A program made the translations under genes and the position numbers. From the NCBI GenBank assembly GCA_030645535.1, contig JAUSNM010000088.1:1-39441 (forward strand): a DNA stretch of 39,441 nucleotides. Reading direction: 5' to 3'. Position 1 is the stretch's first letter, and each line of letters opens with the position of its first letter. The notes beneath the pieces were generated by a model. It had not been told where the DNA came from. It was given only the letters and a program-made list of their open reading frames with translations, and ran no database searches. Below are positions 16,333 to 27,356 of the stretch, piece after piece. This stretch comes from Gallionella sp. GTDB taxonomy: Bacteria > Pseudomonadota > Gammaproteobacteria > Burkholderiales > Gallionellaceae.

Positions 16333-16611
16333 TTATTTTGCGGCTTGTGTAATCACGTGATTCCAGAACGGGTTGGCAAAAATAAGAATCATCGCGACCA
16401 CGAAGCAGTAGATGGCAATGGACTCGATCATCGCCAGCCCCACAAACAACGTTCGCGTGATGGTGACGGCGGCATCGGGTTGCTGGGCCAGCGAGCTCAA
16501 CGCCGTCGAGACCGCGCGCCCTTCGCCGAGCGCAGGCCCTATCCCGCCGATGGCAATGGTGAGGCCGGCGGTGATGATTGAAGCCATCGCGATGAGTGTC
16601 GTGCTATCCAT
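16333..16611 (-). CDS. atpE: N-ATPase F0 subunit c (ion-binding ring)
   Basis: 92 residues forming two membrane helices that build the rotor ring. The essential carboxylate is Glu63 in IESIAIYCF. A second glutamate, Glu30 in GPALGEGRAV, lies where Na+-type c subunits have Gln or Glu. Ser64 and Tyr68 of the Na+ signature (ES-T-xxY) are present, but the threonine position is Ile65. The polar loop is AQQPDA. The sequence therefore follows the Na+-type pattern with one ligand changed, and Na+ versus H+ use cannot be decided from it alone. A strong AAGGAGATACC ribosome site precedes the ATG, as expected for the most abundant subunit. Confidence 0.94.
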   Translation of the reverse strand: MDSTTLIAMASIITAGLTIAIGGIGPALGEGRAVSTALSSLAQQPDAAVTITRTLFVGLAMIESIAIYCFVVAMILIFANPFWNHVITQAAK

Positions 16612-16630
16612 GGTATCTCCTTGTAGTCGT

Positions 16631-17311
16631 TCATTCTTCCGCTTCCTGCCGGACGCGCGTGGCGGCTGCGATGTAAACCGTTGCGAGTATCGTGAAAATA
16701 TAGGCTTGCACCATGCCGGTCAAGAGGCCGAGCATGCTCATGACAATCGGAAAAATGAAGGGGGTGATGGTCAGCAATATGCCGAGTATCATCGTGCCGC
16801 TCATCATATTGCCGAACAGGCGGATGGCCAGCGCCAGCGTGCGCGAGAGCTCGCTGATGATATTGAACGGCAGCATGATGAAGGTCGGTTTCAAATAAGA
16901 CGACAGATAAGCTTTTATTCCGCTCTCTTCGATGCCAAACAACGGTACCGCCACAAACACGCACAGTGAGAGTGCCGCCGTGGTTGAAAGCGATCCGGTC
17001 GGCGGCTCGAAGCCTGGAAAAATCGTGCACAGATTGGATACCGCGATGAACAGGAACAGCGTGCCCAGAAAGCTCAGGTATTTTTCCGAATGAAGCAGGC
17101 CGACCTCTTCGATTTGTTTGCGGATAGTGACCACGATGATTTCAAGCAGGCTTTGCCCGCGTGAGACATGCACCTCATTCGCGAGATTACGGGTGATGAG
17201 CCGTGCGCCCAAAGCCAACACCAGCATCAGGCCCCAGGTGGTTAGAATAGTGACGTTGATTTTGAAGAATCCATGCTGCCACAAAATCAGCTCGTCGGAA
17301 CTAAGGTGCAT
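16631..17311 (-). CDS. atpB: N-ATPase F0 subunit a
   Basis: 226 residues with five to six membrane helices. It forms the stator half-channels for the ions. The essential arginine is in ISELSRTLALAIRLFGNMMSG (the R of ALAIRLFGN). The C-terminal helix is MVQAYIFTILATVYIAAAT. A near-perfect AGGAGG lies before the ATG at 17311. The gene start overlaps the end of atpR by 11 bases. Confidence 0.94.
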   Translation of the reverse strand: MHLSSDELILWQHGFFKINVTILTTWGLMLVLALGARLITRNLANEVHVSRGQSLLEIIVVTIRKQIEEVGLLHSEKYLSFLGTLFLFIAVSNLCTIFPGFEPPTGSLSTTAALSLCVFVAVPLFGIEESGIKAYLSSYLKPTFIMLPFNIISELSRTLALAIRLFGNMMSGTMILGILLTITPFIFPIVMSMLGLLTGMVQAYIFTILATVYIAAATRVRQEAEE

Positions 17312-17591
17312 GAACGGCCTCCTTTGGCATCGAGCTCAGCCGGGTTGCGATGAGGCGCGCGATGATGAATCCCAGCAGACAGGCCAGCAGGCGTTGCCAG
17401 TCGCCGCCCGAGACAAAATAAAACCCGGTCAGCGTAATGCCAACTCTCAATAGCAAGCTACCGAGAAACCACAGCGCCGGCTGTCTGGCCGACATGCCCT
17501 TCGATACTGTCCACCACAGGCCGCCGAAGAACACAACGCCGAGTAAAGCACCCGCAAGCGTACTCAGCGCCAATTGCAAAATTTCACTCAT
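17301..17591 (-). CDS. atpR: N-ATPase accessory membrane protein AtpR
   Basis: 96 residues from the ATG at 17591 (GGAGGCGAAAG upstream); the longer frame has no support. Three hydrophobic segments (LALSTLAGALLGVVFFGGLWW, LWFLGSLLLRVGITLTGFYF, LLACLLGFIIARLIATRL), each with conserved small or charged residues. AtpR is found only in N-ATPase operons and is thought to help assemble the c ring or take part in ion passage. Function is known only by context. It overlaps atpQ by 8 bases and atpB by 11. Confidence 0.88.
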   Translation of the reverse strand: MSEILQLALSTLAGALLGVVFFGGLWWTVSKGMSARQPALWFLGSLLLRVGITLTGFYFVSGGDWQRLLACLLGFIIARLIATRLSSMPKEAVHAP

Positions 17592-17908
17592 CTTTCGCCT
17601 CCAGTTCACGGCGCATTTCCCGGTCTTCTTTCGCCACCCAATGCCATGCATTCAAACAGCCGACAACCAGGCCGATAATCAGCAGCGTCAGCGTCCAGGA
17701 ATGAACGCCCGGATAGCGCTTATCCAGCCAGATACCCAGCGCCGCGCCAAGCAAGGTTGGCACCGCCACCGACCAGCCGATAAGCCCCATCATCCCCAGG
17801 CCAGACCAGACTGTCTGCGTGACTTTGCGCTGCGCATGGAGCTTGCGGGCTTCCTTCTCGCCGACTTGCCGGATAAAGGCAGATTCTGCCGCTTTGTGTT
17901 TCGCTGCG

Positions 17909-17916
<8 letters not shown>
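17584..17916 (-). CDS. atpQ: N-ATPase accessory protein AtpQ (AtpI/AtpZ-like)
   Basis: 110 residues from the GTG at 17916, which has GGAG 7 bases upstream and overlaps the atpC stop by 8 bases. Upstream starts would lie inside atpC. A charged N-terminal half is followed by two membrane helices (GLGMMGLIGWSVAVPTLLGAALGIWLD and WTLTLLIIGLVVGCLNAWHWV). The pattern matches AtpZ/AtpI-type proteins, which in other operons aid c-ring assembly or carry Mg2+/Ca2+. In N-ATPase operons this position is called atpQ. Confidence 0.87.
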
Positions 17917-19832
<1,916 letters not shown>

Positions 19833-19938
19833 TCAACAGAATCACTTCAAGCTGTTCAGTTTACTGCCGTTGAGTGGTAGACTTTGCCCGCAGCACCGCT
19901 CAGTCATCTATTAACGATAACCTCACAAAGGGATTAAC

Positions 19939-20223
19939 ATGAACAGAAAAGAACTTATTGATGCTTTGGCCAACAAAACCGGAAGCACAAAAATTGTCGC
20001 AGAACAGAATATTGCCGCGCTGATTGAAGTCATCGGTGAAACCTTGTCTCAGGGCGACAGCATCGCTTTGGTAGGTTTTGGCACGTTTGAAGTGCGCGAA
20101 CGTGCTGCACGCACCGGCCGCAATCCAAAGACAGGGGCTGAATTGAAAATCGCAGCTTCCAAAGTTCCGGCATTCAAGCCAGGTGCTACGCTCAAAGCGG
20201 CGGTAAACGGCACAAAGAAGTAA
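19939..20223 (+). CDS. hupB: DNA-binding protein HU
   Basis: 94 residues. A small basic histone-like protein that bends DNA as a dimer. It begins MNRKELIDALANKTGSTK, contains GFGTFEVRERAARTGRNPKTGAELKI, the beta-arm with the RNPKTG tip, and ends in VPAFKPGATLKAAVNG. Length and motifs are typical of HU rather than IHF. AAAGGGATTAAC supplies the ribosome site. It is transcribed away from atpD; the shared 208-base gap must hold both promoters. It is followed by an intrinsic terminator. Confidence 0.95.
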   Translation: MNRKELIDALANKTGSTKIVAEQNIAALIEVIGETLSQGDSIALVGFGTFEVRERAARTGRNPKTGAELKIAASKVPAFKPGATLKAAVNGTKK

Positions 20224-20247
20224 ATCAGTAGTTCCAGGTTCTGTGCG

Positions 20248-20270
20248 CCAGCCCTCGCTGAGGGCTGGTT
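20248..20270 (+). terminator. intrinsic terminator after hupB
   Basis: CCAGCCCT, loop CGCTG, AGGGCTGG, then TTT: an 8-bp perfect stem 25 bases past the hupB stop. The symmetric stem might also help end malQ transcription from the other side. Confidence 0.75.
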
Positions 20271-20376
20271 TAGCACATCAAGCAGTCACTCCGCAACATC
20301 GTCTAGCATCCTCTGCGCTGCAACACCGGAATCATCTTCTTTCATCTTCATCGCGGCTGTACAGGCTCGACTGCGC

Positions 20377-21870
20377 TCATAATCGGCGGTCATAATCGGC
20401 GGTAATTTTCGCCAATTTTATCGTTTGCCAGGGTTGCACCTGCGCCCACGAAAAACGCCACTCCCAATTGCCCTCAGGGCGTCCCGGATAGTTCATACGA
20501 TGCTCGCCTGCCAGACAGAGCACATCCTGCATCGGGAATATGACGGTATTAGCCACTGAAGCCGATAACGCAGCGATCATATCCCACGGAACGTTGACCT
20601 CCTCTTTACCAAAGTACGCACGGGCAAATGTCTTCTCTTGCTCGGAGGCTGTATCCCACCAGCCTATCAGCGTGTCATTATCATGCGTGCCGGTATAGGC
20701 AATCGTATTGGGTATGTAGTTATGCGGCAGAAAAAGGTTGGTTCTGTCTTCGGCAAATGCAAATTGCAAAATGCGCATACCCGGCAGATTAAACCGATCG
20801 CGCAGTTGGGCCACATCCGGGGTAATCACACCCAGATCCTCGGCGATAATGGGCAACCGGCGAAACGCTTTTGCAAAGGCTTCAAAAAGTTTGGCGCCGG
20901 GGCCCGGCATCCAGCGGCCATTGATTGCCGTCGACTCACTTGCCGGAACTTCCCAATAATCAGCAAACCCCCTGAAATGATCGATGCGCACCTGATCAAA
21001 ATTGCTCAGCGCATACTGCAAACGTCTTATCCACCAGGCATAACCGGTGCTTTCATGAACGTCCCAGCGGTAGAGTGGATTGCCCCACAACTGCCCTGTC
21101 TTGCTGAAATAGTCGGGCGGCACGCCGGCTACGACGGCAGGGCTACCCGCCTCATCCAGTTCGAACAGCTCGCGATGCGCCCATACGTCAGCACTTTGAT
21201 AGGCTACAAATATCGGCACGTCACCGATCAATTTGACGCCGCGTTCGTTGGCGTAGGTTTTTAGTTGTATCCACTGGCGCGAAAAACACCATTGACAGAA
21301 TTTCCAGAACTCAATCTTCTCGGCACTTATTGCTTCTAATAGCAGTAAAGCCTGGGTTTCCCTGTCAGCTAACGCCGCAGGCCATTGATTCCAATGGCGA
21401 TAATCTTGTTGTTCAGCGATCGTCATGAAGAGCGCATAATCGTTCAGCCATTCGCATTCAATCAGACAAAACTCAGCATAGGCATTATTCATGGCTACGT
21501 CGTCGGATGCAAAGAAACGGCGGGCTGCACGGCGCAAGCGCTCTAATCTGAATGAACCCTGCACTGAAAAATCCACCCGGTCATCACGAAACGCAGGGTC
21601 AGGTATCAGATCCGAAGGTTCAAGCCAGCCTTGCTGCGCCAAATCGTACAGGTCGATCAACAGCACATTACCGGCAAAAGCAGACAAACTCATGTAGGGT
21701 GAATTACCGGGTCCGATTTCACCTAATGGCAAAACCTGCCACCAGGTTTGTCCGGCGCCAATCAGCCAGTCCACAAAAAGATAAGCATTCGCACCCAGAT
21801 CACCCGCACCGAACGGACCGGGCAGTGAAGTCGGGTGTAGCAAGATACCGCTGGTACGATCATTTATCAT
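20377..21870 (-). CDS. malQ: 4-alpha-glucanotransferase (amylomaltase, GH77)
   Basis: 497 residues from the ATG at 21870. It transfers alpha-1,4-glucan segments between maltodextrins in glycogen metabolism. Family motifs: GILLHPTSLPGPFGAGDLG near the start, the nucleophile region YALSNFDQVRIDHFRGF, the acid/base region PIIAEDLGVITPDV, and YTGTHDNDT. The protein ends in ADYDRRL because a 13-bp tandem duplication brings a stop into frame. Without it the frame would run 30 residues further, to 20286. The catalytic domain is complete, so the enzyme is probably active. It is last in a minus-strand group with the GH57 gene and glgC. Confidence 0.95.
   Translation of the reverse strand: MINDRTSGILLHPTSLPGPFGAGDLGANAYLFVDWLIGAGQTWWQVLPLGEIGPGNSPYMSLSAFAGNVLLIDLYDLAQQGWLEPSDLIPDPAFRDDRVDFSVQGSFRLERLRRAARRFFASDDVAMNNAYAEFCLIECEWLNDYALFMTIAEQQDYRHWNQWPAALADRETQALLLLEAISAEKIEFWKFCQWCFSRQWIQLKTYANERGVKLIGDVPIFVAYQSADVWAHRELFELDEAGSPAVVAGVPPDYFSKTGQLWGNPLYRWDVHESTGYAWWIRRLQYALSNFDQVRIDHFRGFADYWEVPASESTAINGRWMPGPGAKLFEAFAKAFRRLPIIAEDLGVITPDVAQLRDRFNLPGMRILQFAFAEDRTNLFLPHNYIPNTIAYTGTHDNDTLIGWWDTASEQEKTFARAYFGKEEVNVPWDMIAALSASVANTVIFPMQDVLCLAGEHRMNYPGRPEGNWEWRFSWAQVQPWQTIKLAKITADYDRRL
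20378..20403. repeat. 13-bp tandem duplication at the malQ 3' end
   Basis: CATAATCGGCGGT occurs twice in direct contact (20378-20390 and 20391-20403) with no mismatch. It spans the malQ stop. Thirteen is not a multiple of three, so the extra copy shifts the frame. Confidence 0.9.
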
Positions 21871-21914
21871 AAGCACTTGATTATATTGACTACGCTATCT
21901 GATTGGAGACTTGG

Positions 21915-23630
21915 CTATTCTGTTGCGCGACGCATTGCTCCGTCCGCTTCTGTTTCTCCTGAACAACCCAGGCTGACCGGATCGGACAGACTGAGTGGTG
22001 CGGGTAATTTCAGCAAACGATACAGTTCGGTTAAATTGTGCCGGTACAGGCGGTCGAAACTGGCAACCGAATTCGCAGGATTATAGTCACCGAACCACCA
22101 GAACCAGTCGGAGCTCTCGCAGGAACAAAGCTGTTTGTCGGCGGCCTCCTGCTCGATCAGGCTCAGACGTCCGCTGGACATGACCATGTCAAAACTTTGC
22201 TTGGCGGCGCACAGCAAGTCCCATGCGCGGTTCTTGTCTTCACAACCTATCCAGGTTGAGAAGTTGCCATACACCCAACTGCCAGCCACTATCGCCGGCA
22301 AGCTGACTGAACGTGCGCTGTCGGTGCGCATCGGGGCAGCGTTTAGAAAATCGCTGTAGGTACTGGTGTTAATCTTGGGGTGAGCTTCCAGCTGGGTATA
22401 TAACTCGTCGAGGAAATAAAAGCCATTATAGGGATAATATTCCCAGGCATTTTCACCGTCCAGAATCACGCTGACCACCGGCGTCTCGCCTTCCGGCGCA
22501 TGGCGTGCGATGGCAACTAGCTGGTCAATAAAATGAGTTGCCGCATCTTTGCCGTGCCAGCGCGAATATTCGAAACCGATCAAATCGGACAGGTGATCGT
22601 CGCGGAAAAAGCACTGCAAACCGTCAGCGCCTTTTTCCAGCGTATAGGGACGATATAAATATTGGCTGCGCTCTGGAACCGCCTGGTGCGAACGGCGTAT
22701 GCTGTTGACCAATACACCCTCACCGCTGGCAGCCCACCCGCAACCTTCCTCGGCAAATATTCCCAAAGTTTCCACGGAAATCGAACCCTCAGCCGGCCAC
22801 ATTCCCATCGGTTCAGAGCCAAACCGGGCTTTATGACTCTTCTTCGCCAATTGGATATGGCGAGTTACGCGCAACCGCCCCTTGGGGTAATGCGGCGCCT
22901 TGGGCAGAGGTGCATCCGGCATCGCTTCCCTGGCACTGGCAAAATCAATCAACAACGGTGCCAACGGGTGATAGTGCGGCGTGGCAGAAATCTCGATTTG
23001 ACCGGATTCGGACAATTTACGGTAGCGAGGAATGATGTCGCTGGTCAGCTCGCCGATAAGATCAAATAACTGTTTCCGGTCATCAAAGCTAAAGCCTTCG
23101 GCTTTAGTCATCAGGCGCGCCACCAACTCATTCTCACGGCGCACACTTTCGCCGCACCAGGCCAGGTGATACCAGACCAGCAAGTCGGCTATGTACTGCC
23201 CTGACAAATAGGACAGCGCAGACGAACCGTCCGTCTGCAAAAGCTGAAACAGGTCCCAAAGACGCGTGTAAACTGGATAAGGTGCAATCATCTTGGTGTG
23301 ACTGCTGCGGAAACACGCATCCATCGCCAGTTGCCGCTCATCCTGCGATAACGCGTGCGTGTTTTCATGTACCAACAGACGCAACAAGGGATCGCGTATC
23401 TTACCCGTGGCAAACTGGTCGGTGTAATCCTCAAGTTGATCGAGCAAGATCGGCACAAAGTTCAGCACCACATGCACCGCAGGATGTCGTTCCAGGTGAT
23501 AGGCCATGTCGGTGTAATCTTTGATGGCGTGCAAATACACCCACGGCAATACGAAATCGCCGCTGGCATAATCGCGATAATCCGGCTGATGCATATGCCA
23601 GAGAAATACTAAATCGATGGATTTTTTCAT
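21915..23630 (-). CDS. glycoside hydrolase family 57 protein (alpha-amylase/glucanotransferase-like)
   Basis: 571 residues. It begins VFLWHMHQPDYRD, the first conserved GH57 region (HQP). MGMWPAEGSIS holds Glu281, expected to be the catalytic nucleophile. VILDGENAWEYYPYNG holds Asp391, expected to be the acid/base. The N-terminal (beta/alpha)7 barrel and a helical C-terminal domain fit the size. GH57 includes amylases, 4-alpha-glucanotransferases and branching enzymes, and the exact activity cannot be read from motifs. Between malQ and glgC it most likely acts on glycogen or maltodextrin. No signal peptide is seen, so it is cytoplasmic. The start is 45 bases after glgC, with a hairpin in between. 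Confidence 0.92.
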   Translation of the reverse strand: MKKSIDLVFLWHMHQPDYRDYASGDFVLPWVYLHAIKDYTDMAYHLERHPAVHVVLNFVPILLDQLEDYTDQFATGKIRDPLLRLLVHENTHALSQDERQLAMDACFRSSHTKMIAPYPVYTRLWDLFQLLQTDGSSALSYLSGQYIADLLVWYHLAWCGESVRRENELVARLMTKAEGFSFDDRKQLFDLIGELTSDIIPRYRKLSESGQIEISATPHYHPLAPLLIDFASAREAMPDAPLPKAPHYPKGRLRVTRHIQLAKKSHKARFGSEPMGMWPAEGSISVETLGIFAEEGCGWAASGEGVLVNSIRRSHQAVPERSQYLYRPYTLEKGADGLQCFFRDDHLSDLIGFEYSRWHGKDAATHFIDQLVAIARHAPEGETPVVSVILDGENAWEYYPYNGFYFLDELYTQLEAHPKINTSTYSDFLNAAPMRTDSARSVSLPAIVAGSWVYGNFSTWIGCEDKNRAWDLLCAAKQSFDMVMSSGRLSLIEQEAADKQLCSCESSDWFWWFGDYNPANSVASFDRLYRHNLTELYRLLKLPAPLSLSDPVSLGCSGETEADGAMRRATE

Positions 23631-23639
23631 AACATGATA

Positions 23640-23660
23640 CCCCGCCGTTTAGCGGCGGGG
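23640..23660. promoter_or_regulatory. hairpin in the leader of the GH57 gene
   Basis: CCCCGCCG, loop TTTAG, CGGCGGGG forms an 8-bp GC stem between glgC and the GH57 start. No T run follows on the minus strand, so it is a poor terminator. The GGGG most likely to serve as the GH57 ribosome site is the 3' arm of the stem as read on the minus strand, so folding may reduce translation. It could also protect mRNA ends. Confidence 0.5.
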
Positions 23661-23675
23661 GCCGGTAGTTTTAAT

Positions 23676-25001
23676 CTAACGGATACTATGAACGATCTGC
23701 CCTAGCATCTCGGGTGTGATGAGCGTAATTCCATTCTCGCTGACATGGAAACGCTTACGGTCTTCTTCAATATTTACGCCGACTTCCATGCCATCCGGAA
23801 TCTTGCAGTTTTTATCGACAATCACGCGCTTTAATACCACATGCCGGCCGACATCTACATCGGGCAACAACACCGAATCTTCGATGGTGGAATAACTGTT
23901 TACCCGCACGTCGGAAAACAGCAGCGAGCGTTTTACGACAGAACCGCTGACGATACACCCGCCTGACACCAGCGAATCAACCGCCATACCACGACGGTCA
24001 GGTTCGTCGAACACAAACTTTGCGGGTGGCAATTGTTCCTGATGCGTCCAGATTGGCCATTCCTGATCATACATATTCAGATCCGGAATCACCTTGGTCA
24101 TTTCCATGCTGGCTTCCCAGTAGGAATCAATGGTTCCGACATCGCGCCAATATGGCACCTTGTCATCCCCCATGCCGACGCAGCTTTGTTCAAAACTTTG
24201 TGCAAACACGCGATACTTTTCAACCATGTGCGGTATCAGATCCTTGCCAAAATCATGACTGGACTGCGGGCTATCGGCGTCGCGTATCAACTGTTCAATC
24301 AGAAACTGGGTATTGAAAACATAGATACCCATGCTGGCCAGCGATTTTTCAGGTTTACCGGGTATTGAAGGCGGGTTAGCCGGCTTCTCGACAAACTCGA
24401 CCACGCGAGAACTCTCATCGATACCCATCACGCCAAAGGCATAGGCTTCCGCGACTGGCACTTCAAGGCACGCCACAGTCATATCTGCCTTTTTTTCCAC
24501 ATGAAAAGCCAGCAGCTTGCCGTAGTCCATTTTGTAGATATGGTCGCCCGCCAGTATCACGACAAATTCACACTTGGATGCACGAATGATATCCAGGTTT
24601 TGAAATACGGCGTCGGCTGTGCCTTGATACCACTGATCTTCACTGATGCGCTGTTGAGCGGGCAGCAAATCCAGATACTCACCAAACTGGCCATTCAGGA
24701 AAGACCAGCCGCGCTGGATGTGCTGGATCAGACTGTGTGACTTATATTGCGTCGCAACTCCGATACGGCGTATACCGGAATTAACGCAGTTTGAGAGGAC
24801 GAAATCAATGATGCGAAACTTGCCGCCGAAAGGCACAGCAGGCTTGGCTCGCCAGTCGGTCAATTCATGCAGACGACTGCCGCGGCCACCTGCCAATACC
24901 ATCGCATAAGTGTTTTTGGTCAAACGACTAACAAAACGTGGTTCAGGATCGCCAGATGCTACATGGAAGTTCTTTTTCAAATAACCCAACTCAACATTCA
25001 T
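23676..25001 (-). CDS. glgC: glucose-1-phosphate adenylyltransferase (ADP-glucose synthase)
   Basis: 441 residues from the ATG at 25001, five bases after AGGAGG (another ATG at 25004 is closer). It makes ADP-glucose from ATP and glucose-1-phosphate, the committed step of glycogen synthesis. It has the nucleotide-binding [15 protein letters not shown], the substrate loop [15 protein letters not shown], the catalytic/product segment [12 protein letters not shown], and FVEKP for glucose-1-phosphate. The C-terminal left-handed beta-helix ([26 protein letters not shown]) provides allosteric and tetramer contacts. The gene is divergent from glgB, with a 91-base gap holding both promoters. Confidence 0.96.
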   Translation of the reverse strand: MNVELGYLKKNFHVASGDPEPRFVSRLTKNTYAMVLAGGRGSRLHELTDWRAKPAVPFGGKFRIIDFVLSNCVNSGIRRIGVATQYKSHSLIQHIQRGWSFLNGQFGEYLDLLPAQQRISEDQWYQGTADAVFQNLDIIRASKCEFVVILAGDHIYKMDYGKLLAFHVEKKADMTVACLEVPVAEAYAFGVMGIDESSRVVEFVEKPANPPSIPGKPEKSLASMGIYVFNTQFLIEQLIRDADSPQSSHDFGKDLIPHMVEKYRVFAQSFEQSCVGMGDDKVPYWRDVGTIDSYWEASMEMTKVIPDLNMYDQEWPIWTHQEQLPPAKFVFDEPDRRGMAVDSLVSGGCIVSGSVVKRSLLFSDVRVNSYSTIEDSVLLPDVDVGRHVVLKRVIVDKNCKIPDGMEVGVNIEEDRKRFHVSENGITLITPEMLGQIVHSIR

Positions 25002-25092
25002 CATCCCCTCCTCATGCTCGTATTTACACCAATTGACCGGTTCATTATCGTTTACAATTACCGCACGACACAAGAACTAATGAGGATATATA

Positions 25093-27249
25093 GTGAATAT
25101 GTTAATCGAATCTTTGGTGCGATCAAGACTCCACGATCCTTTCGCTTTACTTGGTCTGCATCGCGATGGCGCAGAGTGGGTTATCCGCTTTTATGAGCCT
25201 CAAGCCACACAAGTCGCACTGCAATATAGCGGTGAAGAATTCAGTAAAATTCATCCGGATGGCCTGTTCGAATGGCGCGGTGTAACCGCACCCCAGCGCC
25301 CCTACCGCATCCGTATCAGTGAAGGGATCGCCTCACGCGAGGTATACGACCCCTACCAATTTCCTGCCAATATTTCCGAACAAGATTTGCATCTGTTCAG
25401 CGAAGGCAAACTTCGCCAGGGCTACCGCATGTTAGGTTCTCACGCCGTGGAAATCAACGGCGTTACGGGTGTGCGTTTCGCTGTCTGGGCACCGAATGCC
25501 GAACGCGTCAGCGTGGTGGGTGAATTCAACAACTGGGACGGTCGCCTGTACCCGATGCGTTTGCACGGCTCCTCCGGCGTGTGGGAAATCTTCATTCCGG
25601 AAATTGCGCAACATGCGCTGTATCGTTATGAAATCCGCAATCGCGAGACAGGCCATATCCTGACCAAGACCGACCCCTATGCTCAGGGCTACGAATTGCG
25701 CCCCGGCACAGCAGCACTGGCCGCCCCGGCTCACCAGCACACCTGGCAGGATAATGCCTGGATGGAAAAACGAAGTGGGTGGGACTGGTTGCATGGCGCG
25801 ATCAATATTTATGAAGTTCATCCCGGTTCATGGAAACGTCATCCGGATGGCCGCTTCTACAGCTACAGCGAACTGGCTGCCGATCTGGTGCCTTACGTCA
25901 AGAGCATGGGCTATACGCACATTGAGTTCATGCCGATCACCGAACATCCGCTGGATGAATCGTGGGGCTATCAGTGCACCGGCTATTTTGCACCTTCCAG
26001 CCGCTTTGGCTCACCTGACGAGTTGCGTCACCTGATCGACAGCTTTCACCAGGCCGATATCGGCGTCATTCTCGACTGGGTACCCGCGCACTTTCCTCAA
26101 GATAGCTGGGCGTTGGCGCGCTTTGACGGAACGGCCCTGTTTGAGCATGAAGATCCGCGTATGGGATTCCATCAGGACTGGGGCACCCATATTTTCAACT
26201 TCGGCCGCAATGAAGTTAAAACCTTTTTGTTATCGAGCGCGCATTACTGGCTTTCCGAGTTCCATTTCGATGGTCTGCGTGTAGATGCGGTCGCGTCGAT
26301 GCTGTATCTGGATTACTCGCGTAAAGCCGGCGAATGGATACCGAATAAATACGGTGGCCGTGAAAACCTCGACGCAGTTGAATTTCTGCGCGAGATGAAC
26401 ATCATGGTGCACGATGAGTTTCCAGGTGCGCTGACCATGGCGGAAGAATCCACTGCGTGGCCGGGCGTCTCGCGCCCCGTTTATCTCGGCGGTTTGGGCT
26501 TCTCGATGAAGTGGAACATGGGCTGGATGAATGACACGCTGGCCTATTTTGAACACGAACCAGTACACCGCAGATACCATCATAACCAGCTGACTTTCGG
26601 GCAGATCTACGCCTACAGTGAAAACTTCGTAATGCCGTTCTCGCACGATGAAGTCGTGCATGGCAAGGGTTCGCTGTTATCCAAAATGCCCGGCGACGCC
26701 TGGCAGAAATTTGCCAACCTGCGCCTGCTGCTGACCTATCAGATGACCAGTCCTGGCAAGAAACTCAACTTCATGGGTAATGAAATTGCGCAGGGACGCG
26801 AGTGGCAATCGAAGTGGGAACTGGAATGGTGGCAGTTGGGTGAAGAATACCATCGCGGCATGCAAAATCTGACGCATGATTTGAACGATCTCTATCGCTC
26901 AATACCCGCCCTGCATGAACTGGATTTTCAGTCGGATGGTTTTTCCTGGATAGACTGCAACGATGCCGAAAAGTCGGTATTGTCCTACCAGCGTCGTGCA
27001 CGCAACGGATCCAGTGCGATCATCACGCTGAATCTGACACCACTGCCACGCCAGCACTACCGCATCGGCCTGCCTGAACTTGCCAAATATCGCGAAGTAT
27101 TGAACAGCGACTCAGCCTATTACGCCGGCAGCAACCTCGGCAATGCGGGCTTGATTCAGGCGGAGTCTGTTCCCTGGATGGGCTTACCCTACTCCGCCGA
27201 AATCGCTCTGCCACCACTGGCCGGTGTGATTCTGGTACCCGAGGCGTAA
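25093..27249 (+). CDS. glgB: 1,4-alpha-glucan branching enzyme
   Basis: 718 residues. The GTG at 25093 is spaced well from GAGG, better than the ATG at 25099. It transfers glucan chains to O6 to create glycogen branches (GH13 type). An N-terminal CBM48-like region includes [20 protein letters not shown]. The (beta/alpha)8 barrel has YEVHPGSW, the nucleophile Asp in [14 protein letters not shown], the acid/base Glu in [12 protein letters not shown], and [13 protein letters not shown]. The C-terminal beta domain ends GVILVPEA. A complete, typical enzyme, followed on the same strand by pgi. Confidence 0.97.
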   Translation: MNMLIESLVRSRLHDPFALLGLHRDGAEWVIRFYEPQATQVALQYSGEEFSKIHPDGLFEWRGVTAPQRPYRIRISEGIASREVYDPYQFPANISEQDLHLFSEGKLRQGYRMLGSHAVEINGVTGVRFAVWAPNAERVSVVGEFNNWDGRLYPMRLHGSSGVWEIFIPEIAQHALYRYEIRNRETGHILTKTDPYAQGYELRPGTAALAAPAHQHTWQDNAWMEKRSGWDWLHGAINIYEVHPGSWKRHPDGRFYSYSELAADLVPYVKSMGYTHIEFMPITEHPLDESWGYQCTGYFAPSSRFGSPDELRHLIDSFHQADIGVILDWVPAHFPQDSWALARFDGTALFEHEDPRMGFHQDWGTHIFNFGRNEVKTFLLSSAHYWLSEFHFDGLRVDAVASMLYLDYSRKAGEWIPNKYGGRENLDAVEFLREMNIMVHDEFPGALTMAEESTAWPGVSRPVYLGGLGFSMKWNMGWMNDTLAYFEHEPVHRRYHHNQLTFGQIYAYSENFVMPFSHDEVVHGKGSLLSKMPGDAWQKFANLRLLLTYQMTSPGKKLNFMGNEIAQGREWQSKWELEWWQLGEEYHRGMQNLTHDLNDLYRSIPALHELDFQSDGFSWIDCNDAEKSVLSYQRRARNGSSAIITLNLTPLPRQHYRIGLPELAKYREVLNSDSAYYAGSNLGNAGLIQAESVPWMGLPYSAEIALPPLAGVILVPEA

Positions 27250-27257
27250 AGCGCATT

Positions 27258-27290
27258 TCCCTCCCGCTTGCGGGAGAGGATTGAGGAGAG
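27258..27290. repeat. REP-like palindrome after glgB
   Basis: CTCCCG, loop CTTG, CGGGAG (27261-27276) followed by AGGATTGAGGAGAGGG resembles a dispersed intergenic palindrome common in betaproteobacterial genomes (CCCTCTCCCGCTTGCGGGAGAG type). It has no T run. Assignment as a dispersed repeat is from memory of similar sequences and would need a genome-wide count. Confidence 0.5.
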
Positions 27291-27295
27291 GGAGC

Positions 27296-27326
27296 GGACA
27301 TGGCAAGTTTCATACTTACCATGTCC
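27296..27326. repeat. inverted repeat before pgi
   Basis: GGACATGG (27296-27303) and CCATGTCC (27319-27326) are a perfect 8-bp inverted repeat. Inner AAGT and ACTT arms extend it by four pairs after one mismatch, with a 5-base loop. It lies 31 bases before the pgi start, so it may affect pgi mRNA or bind a regulator. Confidence 0.6.
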
Positions 27327-27356
27327 GTGCGTCGAAATTGATCTGAGATAATTACC

